This document shows, in pieces, positions 52,816 through 63,709 of a stretch of 64,000 nt of DNA. The stretch is taken from contig JAHFQV010000001.1 of NCBI GenBank assembly GCA_023259175.1, forward strand, positions 42,411-106,410. Reading direction: 5' to 3'. Numbering within the stretch: position 1 is the first letter of the stretch; the number at the start of each line of letters is the position of its first letter. A program made the position numbers and the translations under genes. This stretch comes from Oxalobacteraceae bacterium. GTDB lineage: Bacteria > Pseudomonadota > Gammaproteobacteria > Burkholderiales > Burkholderiaceae_D. A model generated the notes under the pieces. That model was not told where the DNA came from. It did not search any database and saw only the letters and a program-made list of their open reading frames with translations.

Positions 52816-53901
52816 CTAGCAAATAATCCCACCACCCAAACAAATGTCGCCATCATAGAGAACGGCAGATTGTCCCGGCGTGACCGCCCATTGTGCTTGC
52901 TCAAATTGGAGCTGGAATTGCGTATTGTCACCGCTAAATTGGCAGGCCATATCCGCCTGACGATAGCGAGTTTTGGCGGAAAGCTTGGCAAGCAGGGGAG
53001 CCTGTTCCGCGATCCAGCTCACCTGTTCTGCAGCGAGTTGGGCGCTTAATAGCCAAGGATGATCGTGACCTTGCACTACGTAGAGCGTATTGTTGACAAT
53101 ATCTTTTTTTGCGACATACCAAGCATCGCTGTTGCCGTTTTCATTTTGATGGGTTTTGATACCGCCTATACCTATGCCTTTGCGCTGACCTAGAGTATAA
53201 AAACTGAGCCCCACGTGTTGCCCGACGACTTCGCCTTCGGGCGTTTTCATGTCACCCGGTTGGAAGGATAAGTAGCGGTTCAAAAATTCGCGGAAAGGGC
53301 GCTCACCGATAAAACAAATTCCGGTCGAGTCTTTTTTCTTGGCGTTGGGAAGTTGCAATTGCTCGGCGATTTTACGCACTTCCGTTTTTTGAATTTCGCC
53401 TAGGGGAAATAAGGTATTGGCTAACTGCGCTTGATTGAGTCTATGTAAAAAATAGCTTTGATCTTTGCTGGCATCGAGCGCTTTGAGTAATTGAAATTGC
53501 CCATCGACCTCACGCACCCGTGCGTAATGTCCGGTCGCGATGTAGTCGGCACCGAGCTTCATCGCATGATCGAGAAAGGCCTTAAATTTGATTTCTGCAT
53601 TACATAGGACATCGGGATTAGGTGTGCGGCCTGCTTGGTATTCGCGTAAAAATTCGGCGAATACGCGATCCTTATATTCACTGGCGAAATTGACGGTTTC
53701 AATGTCAACTCCCACCACATCGGCGACGCTGACGGCATCAATTAAGTCTTCGCGCGTTGAGCAGTATTCGGAGTTGTCATCATCTTCCCAGTTTTTCATA
53801 AAAAGACCGATGACTTCGTAGCCTTGTTCTTTTAAAAGCCAAGCCGATACCGAAGAGTCGACCCCTCCGGACATGCCGATGACTACGCGTTTTTTGCTCA
53901 T
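52816..53901 (-). CDS. mnmA: tRNA 2-thiouridine(34) synthase
   Basis: [62 protein letters not shown]. Confidence 0.97.
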   Translation of the reverse strand: MSKKRVVIGMSGGVDSSVSAWLLKEQGYEVIGLFMKNWEDDDNSEYCSTREDLIDAVSVADVVGVDIETVNFASEYKDRVFAEFLREYQAGRTPNPDVLCNAEIKFKAFLDHAMKLGADYIATGHYARVREVDGQFQLLKALDASKDQSYFLHRLNQAQLANTLFPLGEIQKTEVRKIAEQLQLPNAKKKDSTGICFIGERPFREFLNRYLSFQPGDMKTPEGEVVGQHVGLSFYTLGQRKGIGIGGIKTHQNENGNSDAWYVAKKDIVNNTLYVVQGHDHPWLLSAQLAAEQVSWIAEQAPLLAKLSAKTRYRQADMACQFSGDNTQFQLQFEQAQWAVTPGQSAVLYDGDICLGGGIIC

Positions 53902-54136
53902 GAATGATATGTGCTGCGGAAAATGAAATAGGCCGCCATTTTACTCCCGGATTGCAAAATCGGCTAAGTCGGCTAAGACCCATCAAGCCTGTCATTTGCT
54001 AATAAAGATTCTATCTAAGGGCTTTAAAGTGTTTTCGACAAAACGCACAAGCCGCTGGTGACTATGAAAAACGATAGACGTTTATTGGGCGAAATCGCCA
54101 GCAAAGCCTTATTTCATGCGGTCAATTGCTTTTAGT

Positions 54137-54220
54137 GCATTGAAAATTTGGTGCCTAGAGTTGGGTGCGTGCGCACGCACCGTGCCATTAGTGTTGCTCC
54201 TTAGAGGCTATTTTCAATGC
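54137..54220. repeat. Inverted-repeat element with central 18-bp palindrome
   Basis: GCATTGAAAAT...ATTTTCAATGC perfect 11-bp arms enclosing GGTGCGTGCGCACGCACC (54164..54181); additional complementary arms around 54051 and 54220. Confidence 0.6.
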
Positions 54221-54441
54221 CAGCGGCTGACGTTTTTCGTGTAGTATCGTTGTCGATTATTAAAACGTTCAGTGGTCGAATTAAATTGATAATGTTTTTG
54301 AAGTGCTTAGGCTTGCAGATGATCCCTTAATCTAGAATAGGGGGTAGGCGGTCCGCACGAGTTACCCAATATTACCCAATATTGCCCAATTTTACGATTT
54401 TTTCGCGATCACTAAGACACCATCCACCAAGGAGTAAGTTT

Positions 54442-55557
54442 ATGAGAATCGGCATTCCCGCCGAAACACGGCCGGGCGAGACCCGTGTTGCTGCGACCCC
54501 AGAAACGATCAAGAAATACCTCAGCGCCAAACATGTAGTGATCGTGCAAAGTGGTGCAGGCATTGCGTCTTCAATTCCGGATGAAGCCTACTTGGCCGTG
54601 GGTGCACAGATAGGCTCGGCCATTGACGCGTTTGCCGCCGAATTGGTGTTGAAAGTACGCGCTCCGTCAGCGTCGGAACGCGGTTTGATGAAGCCCAATA
54701 CCGTTTTGGTCGGTATGCTCAATCCTTTTGATGCGGAGAATATCGCAGCGATGGCGGCGGCAGGGATTTCGGCATTTTCGCTGGAGGCTGCACCACGCAT
54801 CACGCGCGCGCAATCACTCGATGTTTTGTCTTCGCAAGCGAATATCGCTGGCTATAAAGCGGTGATGTTGGCGGCCAATACCTATCAGCGCTTCATGCCG
54901 ATGTTAATGACCGCTGCCGGTACCGTGAAAGCGGCGCGGGTGTTGATCATGGGGGTGGGCGTGGCGGGTTTGCAAGCCATTGCTACTGCAAAACGTTTGG
55001 GTGCCGTAATTGAAGCGTCCGATGTGCGACCACCGGTCAAAGAACAAGTTGAATCTTTGGGTGCAAAATTTATCGACGTGCCTTACGAAACCGATGAAGA
55101 GCGCGAAATTGCCAAAGGCGTTGGCGGTTATGCGCGCCCGATGCCCGCGGCATGGATGGCGCGTCAGGCAGCCTTGGTGCACGAACGTGCCAAACAAGCC
55201 GACATCATCATCACCACGGCATTGATACCCGGTCGCAAAGCGCCGATTTTGATTTCGGAAGAAACGGTGAAAGCCATGAAACCTGGCTCGGTGATTGTCG
55301 ATATGGCTGTCGAGCAAGGGGGCAATTGCCCTTTGTCCGAACTCAATAAAACAGTGACAAAATACGGCGTACATATTATCGGCGAACCTAATTTGGCGAC
55401 CTTAGTGGCTGCCGATGCCTCAGCTTTGTATGCCCGAAATGTGCTCGATTTTTTAAAATTAATTATCGACAAAGATGCGCAGTTGGCGATCAATATGGAA
55501 GATGAAATCGTGGTTGCCACTTTGGTGTGTGCTGGCGGCGAGGTACTCAGAAAATAG
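54442..55557 (+). CDS. pntAA: NAD(P) transhydrogenase subunit alpha, part 1
   Basis: MRIGIPAETRPGETRVAATPETIKKYLS; VGVAGLQAIATAKRLGAVIEASDVRPPVKEQVESLGAKFID. Confidence 0.95.
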   Translation: MRIGIPAETRPGETRVAATPETIKKYLSAKHVVIVQSGAGIASSIPDEAYLAVGAQIGSAIDAFAAELVLKVRAPSASERGLMKPNTVLVGMLNPFDAENIAAMAAAGISAFSLEAAPRITRAQSLDVLSSQANIAGYKAVMLAANTYQRFMPMLMTAAGTVKAARVLIMGVGVAGLQAIATAKRLGAVIEASDVRPPVKEQVESLGAKFIDVPYETDEEREIAKGVGGYARPMPAAWMARQAALVHERAKQADIIITTALIPGRKAPILISEETVKAMKPGSVIVDMAVEQGGNCPLSELNKTVTKYGVHIIGEPNLATLVAADASALYARNVLDFLKLIIDKDAQLAINMEDEIVVATLVCAGGEVLRK

Positions 55558-55624
55558 TTTGCAGGCGGGACAGAACTCAGGTCTGCTGACAAATTAAGAT
55601 TTAACAAATCAAGATGGAAATATC

Positions 55625-55987
55625 ATGCAAAGAAATATGCTCCGCGCCAAAATACATCGCGCCACTGTGACGCAATGTGACTTACATTACGAAGGTTCCT
55701 GCGGCATCGATCAAGATCTGCTGGATGCCGCCGACATTAAAGAACACGAGCGCATTGAACTTTACAATATCAATAATGGCGAACGATTTGCCACCTACGC
55801 CATTAAAGGCCGTCGCGGCAGCGGCGAGATTTCCTTAAACGGTGCGGCGGCACGGCGTGTGCAATTGGGTGACTTGATGATCATCTGTACTTATGCACCG
55901 ATGAGCGACGAAGAAGCAGAAAATTTTCAACCCAAAGTCGTCTTCGTCGATGGCAAAAATAAGATCACGAGTTTGAAAAAATATTGA
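55625..55987 (+). CDS. panD: Aspartate 1-decarboxylase
   Basis: [36 protein letters not shown]: self-cleavage G-S site; [28 protein letters not shown]. Confidence 0.96.
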   Translation: MQRNMLRAKIHRATVTQCDLHYEGSCGIDQDLLDAADIKEHERIELYNINNGERFATYAIKGRRGSGEISLNGAAARRVQLGDLMIICTYAPMSDEEAENFQPKVVFVDGKNKITSLKKY

Positions 55988-56107
55988 GTACGGAATTGAT
56001 TGATTGCTTGATTGATCGCCTGATCGATAGATTGAATCATTAAGAAGCGCGTATTTTTCAAGTTCTCAGCCAAACAAAAGCACATTTTTTAAAGAAGAGA
56101 GAAGCTC

Positions 56108-56443
56108 ATGGAAGTTAGTCATACACTCACCAACCTGATTATTTTCGTGTTGGCCATTTATGTGGGCTACCACGTCGTTTGGACGGTGACACCCGCACTG
56201 CACACCCCTCTGATGGCGGTCACTAATGCGATTTCTGCGATCATTATTGTGGGCGCAATGTTGGCCGCAGGCTTAACTGAAGGCGTGTTGGCGCAAGTGA
56301 TGGGAACGGCTGCCGTTGCTTTGGCGGCAGTCAATGTCTTTGGTGGATTTTTGGTGACCCAAAGGATGTTGGAAATGTTCAAGAAAAAAGAGCACCCCAA
56401 AAAAATATCGACTGAGTCTAGCAATAAAGGGGCGCAATCATGA
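56108..56443 (+). CDS. pntAB: NAD(P) transhydrogenase subunit alpha, part 2 (membrane)
   Basis: Small 3-TM protein [38 protein letters not shown]; overlaps pntB start. Confidence 0.94.
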   Translation: MEVSHTLTNLIIFVLAIYVGYHVVWTVTPALHTPLMAVTNAISAIIIVGAMLAAGLTEGVLAQVMGTAAVALAAVNVFGGFLVTQRMLEMFKKKEHPKKISTESSNKGAQS

Positions 56444-57885
56444 GTATGAATCTCGTCACGATGTTGTATTTGATCGCATCGGTTTGTTTTATTCAGGCCT
56501 TGAAAGGTTTGTCACATCCATCGACCGCAAGGCGCGGTAACGCTTTTGGTATGGCGGGGATGGCATTAGCCGCATTGACGACCGTTGCGCTCATCGTGAA
56601 ACTCAAGAACGAAGCCTTGGGCGCGCATTTGGGCTATGGTTTGGTCGCGCTCGGTGTGATCGTCGGTGGCGGCATTGGCGCGACTTTAGCTAAGCGCGTT
56701 GAAATGACCAAGATGCCAGAACTTGTCGCAGCGATGCACTCCTTAATTGGTTTGGCGGCGGTATGTATTGCGGTCGCCGTAGTTTCGGAACCGTGGATTT
56801 TTAATATTACCTTGCGCGATTCTGCGATTCCATTTGGTAATCGTATCGAATTATTTATCGGTACCTTCGTCGGCGCGATTACTTTTTCTGGCTCGGTGAT
56901 TGCCTTTGGTAAGCTCTCGGGGAAATACAAATTTCGCTTGTTCCAAGGAGCGCCAGTCAGTTTCGCTGGCCAGCATTTGCTTAATTTAATTTTGGCAGTT
57001 GCAATGGTCGGTCTAGGTTTGGTGTTTTGTTTTGATACTGGTCTGACACCTGCGTGGACAGCTTTCGTACTCATGACCGTCATCGCATTTGTGCTCGGTG
57101 TTTTGATCATTATTCCAATTGGTGGTGCCGACATGCCCGTGGTCGTATCGATGCTCAATAGCTACTCGGGTTGGGCGGCGGCTGGGATCGGTTTTTCGCT
57201 CAATAATTCGATGCTGATTATCGCTGGTTCCCTCGTTGGCTCGTCAGGCGCGATTTTGTCCTACATCATGTGCAAGGCCATGAATCGTTCTTTCTTTAAC
57301 GTTATTCTCGGCGGTTTTGGCGGCGCACCTGCCGAAGTTGCTGACGATCGCGGTGTCAAGCGCACATTCAAATCCGGCTCGGCCGATGACGTGGCTTTTT
57401 TGCTGGGCAATGCAGAAACCGTGATTATCGTTCCAGGCTATGGTTTGGCGGTCGCGCGTGCTCAGCATGCGTTGAAAGAATTGACCGAAAAATTAACCCA
57501 CAAAGGCATCACGGTGAAGTATGCCATTCATCCGGTTGCAGGTCGTATGCCAGGTCATATGAACGTTTTGCTTGCGGAAGCGGAAGTGCCTTACGAGCAG
57601 GTCTTCGAAATGGAAGACATCAACAGTGAATTTGGTCAGGCCGATGTAGTCTTAGTGCTCGGTGCCAACGATGTCGTCAACCCAGCTGCCAAAGATCCAA
57701 AATCAGCGATTGCAGGCATGCCGATTTTAGAAGCTTACAAAGCAAAAACCATCATCGTCAATAAGCGCTCAATGGCATCAGGCTATGCTGGCCTAGACAA
57801 TGAATTGTTCTACATGGACAAAACCATGATGGTCTTCGGCGACGCGAAGAAAGTAATTGAAGATATGGTGAAAGCGGTAGAATAA
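56440..57885 (+). CDS. pntB: NAD(P) transhydrogenase subunit beta
   Basis: [52 protein letters not shown]. Confidence 0.97.
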   Translation: MSMNLVTMLYLIASVCFIQALKGLSHPSTARRGNAFGMAGMALAALTTVALIVKLKNEALGAHLGYGLVALGVIVGGGIGATLAKRVEMTKMPELVAAMHSLIGLAAVCIAVAVVSEPWIFNITLRDSAIPFGNRIELFIGTFVGAITFSGSVIAFGKLSGKYKFRLFQGAPVSFAGQHLLNLILAVAMVGLGLVFCFDTGLTPAWTAFVLMTVIAFVLGVLIIIPIGGADMPVVVSMLNSYSGWAAAGIGFSLNNSMLIIAGSLVGSSGAILSYIMCKAMNRSFFNVILGGFGGAPAEVADDRGVKRTFKSGSADDVAFLLGNAETVIIVPGYGLAVARAQHALKELTEKLTHKGITVKYAIHPVAGRMPGHMNVLLAEAEVPYEQVFEMEDINSEFGQADVVLVLGANDVVNPAAKDPKSAIAGMPILEAYKAKTIIVNKRSMASGYAGLDNELFYMDKTMMVFGDAKKVIEDMVKAVE

Positions 57886-57906
57886 ATTTCCGCAAATCCT
57901 TGAATA

Positions 57907-57932
57907 AAAAAGGGGGCTCTTGCCCCTTTTTT
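57907..57932. terminator. Rho-independent terminator between pntB and convergent gene
   Basis: AAAAAAGGGGGCTCTTGCCCCTTTTTTT. Confidence 0.88.
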
Positions 57933-58672
57933 TATGGGTCGTCACATTGAACATCTTTACCCAACAACATTTCGTAAACCCGTAGGTGGGCATCATCGCT
58001 GAATCCACAAATTTTCGGCGCGGTCACGGGGTTTTCCCAAGTGCCAAATAATAGATCCCATAAAGGCAAACCATAATTATTCTGATGTAGTCCGGTCTCA
58101 TGATGGATACGGTGCATTTCGGGACGTTGTACAAAGTAAGCTAAGATGTAAGGGGAAGTTGAGTCTGAATGGATGTAGAAGTTAAAGGCGCTGACCCAAA
58201 CCAGACCCCACGCAGCAGCATAGGCATCTAAGCCTAGGATGAGGTAGGCGCTGACGCAGGAAATTAAACTCGCCATCGCAGCATCGAAGGGGTGTGCGTA
58301 AAACGCGGTCAATGCTTCAATGCGCGGGGGGCTATGATGGAGTTGATGAAATATGCGCCATAGCCAATTTGAATAATGCATGGCGCGATGCCACCAATAC
58401 GCAATAAAACTCGCTAGAAAAAAACTGCAGACACCGCCCAAGGCGGGATGAGCTTGTACGAAAACTGGCATGCGCAATAAGCTGTGGCCGCTTATCCATT
58501 GTTGAAAAATGAAGCCTACCCCTAAGGCGAAAATTAATTGCAAGCCATTGATAGCGCTTGCTAACAATTGCCAACGTCGGTCACAGTGCGCTTTAGAAGC
58601 GGGGGCAATGACTTCTCGCGTAAAAATAATGATGAAGATGATGAGGATCGCGAAGAGAAGACCGATCGTCAT
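57932..58672 (-). CDS. Sterol desaturase/fatty acid hydroxylase family protein
   Basis: Histidine boxes HRAMHYSNWLWRIFHQLHHSP and MHRIHHETGLHQNNYG. Confidence 0.92.
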   Translation of the reverse strand: MTIGLLFAILIIFIIIFTREVIAPASKAHCDRRWQLLASAINGLQLIFALGVGFIFQQWISGHSLLRMPVFVQAHPALGGVCSFFLASFIAYWWHRAMHYSNWLWRIFHQLHHSPPRIEALTAFYAHPFDAAMASLISCVSAYLILGLDAYAAAWGLVWVSAFNFYIHSDSTSPYILAYFVQRPEMHRIHHETGLHQNNYGLPLWDLLFGTWENPVTAPKICGFSDDAHLRVYEMLLGKDVQCDDP

Positions 58673-58682
58673 GAATTCAAAC

Positions 58683-59228
58683 CTAAAAAGCGCGCAAAGG
58701 CTGATTTGAACGTATGCGTTGCAGTATCCGTTCGATGTCGCCTGAAACGCTTAGACCCTCACAAACGAACTCTTGAGCTAGGCTGGCGTGTTGTCGATTG
58801 ACGCCGCTATTGCTGATACCACTCCATTCGGCATTGCGCGACGGTGACCAGGAGCCGTCGGTGCGTCCGAAGGCGTAGATTTTCTTTTCGTAGCTGTCGC
58901 AGCGCAGCCCTTCGTAGCTGATATTTTTCGCGCCAGATTGGCTAGTTGAAATCAGCGTATAGCGAAAACTGCCATCCTTTGCGATAGTGAGCGATTGGGT
59001 GTCAATGAAGAATTTTTGCTGTGCGCTTTTGTAGAAGGCGAGGTAATTTTCCTGTGCTGGGGCGGCGGGTAGTTGCAAAGGACTTTCCAGCCAGACTTTG
59101 GCCGGGGTCTCAGGTTCTTGTGTGGGCGCTTGCATGAGCGCTTGTGCCAGCGCAGAAAATCCGGTCAGTGTGCCGATCAAACTGAGGCGGATGAAGACAT
59201 GGAATAAGTGCTGGGCGCGGGTATGCAT
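58683..59228 (-). CDS. CNP1-like family secreted protein
   Basis: Signal peptide; FFIDTQSLTIAKDGSFRYTLISTSQSGAKNISYEGLRCDSYEKKIYAFGRTDGSW. Confidence 0.82.
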   Translation of the reverse strand: MHTRAQHLFHVFIRLSLIGTLTGFSALAQALMQAPTQEPETPAKVWLESPLQLPAAPAQENYLAFYKSAQQKFFIDTQSLTIAKDGSFRYTLISTSQSGAKNISYEGLRCDSYEKKIYAFGRTDGSWSPSRNAEWSGISNSGVNRQHASLAQEFVCEGLSVSGDIERILQRIRSNQPLRAF

Positions 59229-59229
59229 G

Positions 59230-59811
59230 TTAGTCCTTTGGCGGTTCTTTGGTGAGGGCTGCTTCGCTATTGTTGGGCTCAGCTTTATCCAAAGGGCGTT
59301 GCGTTGGGCGAGCCGCGCTTTGCTTGCGGCTGGCTTCCGGGCGATGAATAAAACGCGATAATTCTTGTAAGGCTAATTGATATACGCCGCGCTTAAATTC
59401 GATGACGGTATCCAAGGGAACCCAATAGTCATGCCAGCGCCAAGCATCAAATTCCGGATGGCTGCTGGCGCGCAAATTAACATCGCAATCGCGACCGACC
59501 ATACGCAGTAAAAACCAGATTTGTTTTTGCCCGCGATAGTGTCCACGGATTTCGCGCTTGATGAAATGATCCGGTACTTCGTAGCGCAGCCAGTCACGGG
59601 TACGGCCGATGATTTTGACGTGTTCAGGCAATAAACCGGTTTCTTCTTCCAGTTCGCGAAACATCGCTTGCTCGGGCGATTCGCCGTATTTGATACCCCC
59701 TTGTGGGAACTGCCAAGAATGCTCGCGCACCCGCTTCCCCCACCAGACTTCATTATTGGCGTTCAGCATAATGATGCCTACGTTGGGCCGAAAGCCTTCA
59801 CGATCCAGCAT
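59230..59811 (-). CDS. rppH: RNA pyrophosphohydrolase (Nudix)
   Basis: [28 protein letters not shown]; Nudix box [23 protein letters not shown]. Confidence 0.95.
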   Translation of the reverse strand: MLDREGFRPNVGIIMLNANNEVWWGKRVREHSWQFPQGGIKYGESPEQAMFRELEEETGLLPEHVKIIGRTRDWLRYEVPDHFIKREIRGHYRGQKQIWFLLRMVGRDCDVNLRASSHPEFDAWRWHDYWVPLDTVIEFKRGVYQLALQELSRFIHRPEASRKQSAARPTQRPLDKAEPNNSEAALTKEPPKD

Positions 59812-60210
59812 GGTCAACCTCGAAACTTTCTGTGGCGCAGGCAAACGCTTTGTTGAGTGGACGGCTTTTTAGGGCGCAAAGGCAGGATTTTTCGTTCTTG
59901 CATCTTTTCTGATTGAGCGCCCGATTTCTCAAGAGCACAAGATTCACCATCAAAGAGCAGCGAAAGATCGCCAAAACGGCAAAAAACGCAAAATAATTGC
60001 GTTTAAGTCGTCGATTCCATCATCAAAAATGCAAAGAGTGAGCGCATGAGCCAGCATATCCTTTAAAATTGAGTCGATTATAACCTAGGACTTCCGTAAA
60101 AAAGCCCTTAACTTGTAGCTTTGCTTCGACACTCCACTTTAGCAAGGCGCGACGAACCAGCCGATCTGCGGAAATTCACCATTTTTATTCGAAGAAAAGA
60201 GTCTTTTTTT

Positions 60211-61959
60211 ATGCGCGCCTCACGTTTTTTTATTTCAACTTTAAAGGAAGCTCCTGCGGATGCGGAGATTGTTAGTCACAAACTGATGATGCGTGCGGGG
60301 ATGATCAAGCGCCTAGGCTCCGGTATCTACAACTATATGCCTATGGGTTTGCGAGTAATACGCAAAGTTGAAAAAATCGTGCGTGAAGAAATGGACAGGT
60401 CGGGCGCTATTGAGATGTTGATGCCCGTGGTGCAGCCAGCAGAGCTGTGGCAGGAAACTGGTCGTTGGCAAAAATACGGTGCTGAGTTAATGCGGGTTAA
60501 AGATAGACATGGCCGCGATTTTATTATTCAACCGACCTCGGAAGAAGCCATTACCGATGTGGCGCGGCAGGAAATCAAATCCTATCGCCAATTACCGCTC
60601 AATTTTTACCATATTCAAACCAAATTTCGGGACGAACGTCGCCCCCGTTTTGGCCTGATGCGGGGTCGTGAATTCACCATGAAAGATGCGTATTCTTTTG
60701 ATCGTGACCTCGACGGGCTGAAAAAATCTTACCAAAATATGTACGATGCCTACACGCGCATTTTCAATCGCTTTGGCCTGCAATTTCGCGCTGTTGCCGC
60801 GGACAATGGTGCCATTGGTGGCACTGGTTCGCATGAATTTCATGTGATTGCCGATACCGGGGAAGATGCCTTGGTGTATTGCCCTACCTCGGATTACGCG
60901 GCCAATATGGAGGCGGCTGAGGCGGTTTCACTCTATCCACAACGCGGTGTAGCGACACAAAGTCTGATCAAAACGGCGACCCCCGGCAAAGCCAAGTGTG
61001 AGGATGTCGCGGAATTTTTAGGCCTTCCTTTGCAGCAGACTGTGAAGTCCATCGTATTGACGGTAGAAACCGAAGAGAAAGATCAGCTTAAAAAGCAAGT
61101 GTGGCTTTTGCTCTTGCGTGGCGATCATGAATTGAACGAAATTAAAGCGAGCAAGGTCACTGGTTTGGCGAATTACCGTTTTGCGACGGAAGAAGAAATC
61201 CTCGAACATTTTGGCACAGAACCTGGTTATTTAGGCCCTATCAATACCCTGTTGCCGGTCAAGGTAGTCGCTGATCGTAGCGTTGCCATGATGGCCGATT
61301 TCGTTTGTGGTGCAAATGAAGCAGGCTTTCACTTTACCGGTGTTAATTGGGTGCGCGATTTGCCCGAAGCAGATGTCGCTGACTTGCGTAATGTGGTGGC
61401 AGGTGACCCGTCGCCCGATGGTAAGGGCGTGTTGGCGATACAGCGTGGTATCGAAGTCGGGCATGTATTCCAACTTGGAACGAGCTATTCTGAGGCCATG
61501 AAAGCGACTTTCTTAGATGAAAACGGCAAACCGCAGTTTTTGCAAATGGGTTGCTACGGTATTGGTATCACCCGTATTTTAGGTGCGGCGATTGAGCAAA
61601 ATTTTGATGATAAGGGCATCGTGTGGCCGACCGCTATCGCGCCTTTCGAGGTCGTATTGTGTCCAATGGGCATGGATAAGAGTGAAGCGGTTAAACTGCA
61701 AGCGGAAAAGCTCTACGCAGATTTGCAAGATGCCGGTGTGGATGTTGTCTTAGATGATCGTGGCTTGCGTCCCGGTGCGATGTTTGCCGACTGGGAGTTG
61801 ATTGGCGTGCCGCATCGCATTGTGATTGGCGAGCGAGGTTTGAATGAAGGGCAATTGGAGTATCAGGGCCGTCGAGACAGTGCCGCAAGCCATGTGGCCA
61901 TCGATGAAATGTTGAGTTTTTTGCGCGCACGCATGCAAGCATCAGTGACCGCAAATTGA
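60211..61959 (+). CDS. proS: Proline-tRNA ligase
   Basis: [49 protein letters not shown]; long YbaK-insert bacterial ProRS. Confidence 0.97.
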   Translation: MRASRFFISTLKEAPADAEIVSHKLMMRAGMIKRLGSGIYNYMPMGLRVIRKVEKIVREEMDRSGAIEMLMPVVQPAELWQETGRWQKYGAELMRVKDRHGRDFIIQPTSEEAITDVARQEIKSYRQLPLNFYHIQTKFRDERRPRFGLMRGREFTMKDAYSFDRDLDGLKKSYQNMYDAYTRIFNRFGLQFRAVAADNGAIGGTGSHEFHVIADTGEDALVYCPTSDYAANMEAAEAVSLYPQRGVATQSLIKTATPGKAKCEDVAEFLGLPLQQTVKSIVLTVETEEKDQLKKQVWLLLLRGDHELNEIKASKVTGLANYRFATEEEILEHFGTEPGYLGPINTLLPVKVVADRSVAMMADFVCGANEAGFHFTGVNWVRDLPEADVADLRNVVAGDPSPDGKGVLAIQRGIEVGHVFQLGTSYSEAMKATFLDENGKPQFLQMGCYGIGITRILGAAIEQNFDDKGIVWPTAIAPFEVVLCPMGMDKSEAVKLQAEKLYADLQDAGVDVVLDDRGLRPGAMFADWELIGVPHRIVIGERGLNEGQLEYQGRRDSAASHVAIDEMLSFLRARMQASVTAN

Positions 61960-62621
61960 TTGATTTCGTGAGTTGTTCGTCCAAAATGAAACCAGGTTTT
62001 TCAACTGAGATCAGGCACCGTACAGCGATATTTATTGTAAGTGCTGTGTTCGGTTTGTTGGGGGCGAGCACCGTATTTGCGGGCAATCAAAAAGAGGAAG
62101 CCATCGCCGACTCCGTGCGTTCGGCTTTGGCAAAAGTCGTGGCCGATGCCAGCCCCCCAAAACCGAGCTTTGATAATATCGAAGACCGGATTAAATACCT
62201 CAATTGGTTGGGTGAAATGTCGGGTCGATTGCAGCGCCGTGTACCCGACCGACAAACGCGCCTAGAGTTTTTAGAAGCCGTCTGGTATGAATCTAAGCGT
62301 GCAGGATTAGAACCCGCGATGGTGCTCGGTTTAATGCAAGTTGAATCGGGTTTTAAAAAATATGCAGTGTCCCTAGCGGGTGCTCGCGGGCTGATGCAAG
62401 TCATGCCTTTTTGGTCGCGCGTGATTGGCGACCATGATCCGAAAAAGTTATTTCATATGCAGACTAATTTACGTTATGGTTGTTCGATATTGCGCATGTA
62501 TATCGATATGGAAAACGGAAATTTATTCATGGCCTTAGGTCGTTACAATGGCAGCCGAGGGCGACGCGAATATCCCGACGCGGTCTTGGCCAATTGGAAG
62601 AAATGGGAATTTACACGATGA
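61956..62621 (+). CDS. Lytic transglycosylase domain-containing protein
   Basis: SLT motif [51 protein letters not shown]. Confidence 0.93.
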   Translation: MIDFVSCSSKMKPGFSTEIRHRTAIFIVSAVFGLLGASTVFAGNQKEEAIADSVRSALAKVVADASPPKPSFDNIEDRIKYLNWLGEMSGRLQRRVPDRQTRLEFLEAVWYESKRAGLEPAMVLGLMQVESGFKKYAVSLAGARGLMQVMPFWSRVIGDHDPKKLFHMQTNLRYGCSILRMYIDMENGNLFMALGRYNGSRGRREYPDAVLANWKKWEFTR

Positions 62622-63262
62622 GGCTGGGGCGGGATTCGAGTCGGCGAATTTCTAGTATGGGTTTGGCATTCGTTTTCATTTTGCACGGCCTATTTTTGTT
62701 TTTGTGGTGTTTGCCACGAGATGAAAATAAGGTAGCCCACCGAGACACCTTCATCGTGCTTAGTTTCGCGAACGATTCAGTAAAAAAAGCGCAGCTGCCG
62801 ACGAAGGCAGATGCGGCCTCCAGCAAAATCCTTTCTTTAGTCCGTCCTAAAATGAAGCCCAGATTGGTGCCAGAGATCGTGCAACGCACGGTCGATCCGG
62901 CGCAAACGGTCAGTGAGCTAAACGATCCATTTGCCTTGCCCATACCGGCTCCAAGTGTGAGTACAGGCATCGATAGAAGCGTGGCACAGATTTCCAAAGA
63001 TTTGATGATGGAATCGAAGAATCGCCCCTTACTCGCTAATTCCCCTATGTCGCCATCGGCATTCCAACGATTCCAAAGTAGGATCGAAGCGGCGGGTGTG
63101 CCGAGAGGAGTAAGCTACAAAACATTCACGGTCGCAGATGGCACTCGCATCACGAAAGTCATCACGCCCCACGGAAGTTTTTGCGCGCTCGCTCCCAAAC
63201 CCGGTACGCCTATCATTCTAATTGGTCCTATGGTGCGCGTGATGTCTTGTGGGATTTATTGA
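62618..63262 (+). CDS. Hypothetical membrane-anchored protein coupled to lytic transglycosylase
   Basis: ATGA overlap with preceding stop; N-terminal TM MGLAFVFILHGLFLFLW followed by Pro-rich region and C-terminal domain with two Cys. Confidence 0.7.
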   Translation: MRLGRDSSRRISSMGLAFVFILHGLFLFLWCLPRDENKVAHRDTFIVLSFANDSVKKAQLPTKADAASSKILSLVRPKMKPRLVPEIVQRTVDPAQTVSELNDPFALPIPAPSVSTGIDRSVAQISKDLMMESKNRPLLANSPMSPSAFQRFQSRIEAAGVPRGVSYKTFTVADGTRITKVITPHGSFCALAPKPGTPIILIGPMVRVMSCGIY

Positions 63263-63395
63263 TTAATGTTCGACGCGTTAATTTACCGAAGTGAATATCG
63301 GTTTCAATTGTAAAGCGATTTTTTTAGCGTGAATTCTGTTAGCCCCTGTAAATTAGTGCATTTGCAGGCTCAAGAGAATTGAAACGGTCACGCCA

Positions 63396-63590
63396 TTAGA
63401 GCATGCATCGTGGACCGCTTGTCGCTTTTTCGCAGCAGCTTATATACGCAGCGTCACATTTATCAAAATCATGGGTTTTATTTACACAGTACTGAAAATT
63501 ACTCCAGCACGCATTAGTGCTCAGTGCTGTAGCAGAAAATGACACGCCTAAACCAATCGCAAACACGAGCAAAGCTAATTTATTTTTCAT
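63396..63590 (-). CDS. Small secreted Cys-rich peptide, function unknown
   Basis: GGAGATTCAAATG RBS/start; signal peptide MKNKLALLVFAIGLGVSFSATA; mature part with six Cys, C-x6-C-x9-C-x6-CC-x8-C. Confidence 0.7.
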   Translation of the reverse strand: MKNKLALLVFAIGLGVSFSATALSTNACWSNFQYCVNKTHDFDKCDAAYISCCEKATSGPRCML

Positions 63591-63709
63591 TTGAATCTCC
63601 TATTTTTAGGCAGTGGTTTGATCATATTCTCACGCCGCCTTTCGTAAGAACACGCTATCAGTCGATGCGACTAATTTTTGACGATAGATAATAATGAGCA
63701 GGCCTACGC

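Noticed and set aside
54904-55374. 156-aa minus-strand ORF
   Set aside because: Antisense to pntAA; no domain, composition of a shadow ORF.
56634-57158. 174-aa minus-strand ORF
   Set aside because: Shadow ORF antisense to pntB; Thr/Ile/Pro-rich composition mirrors TM codons of the sense strand.
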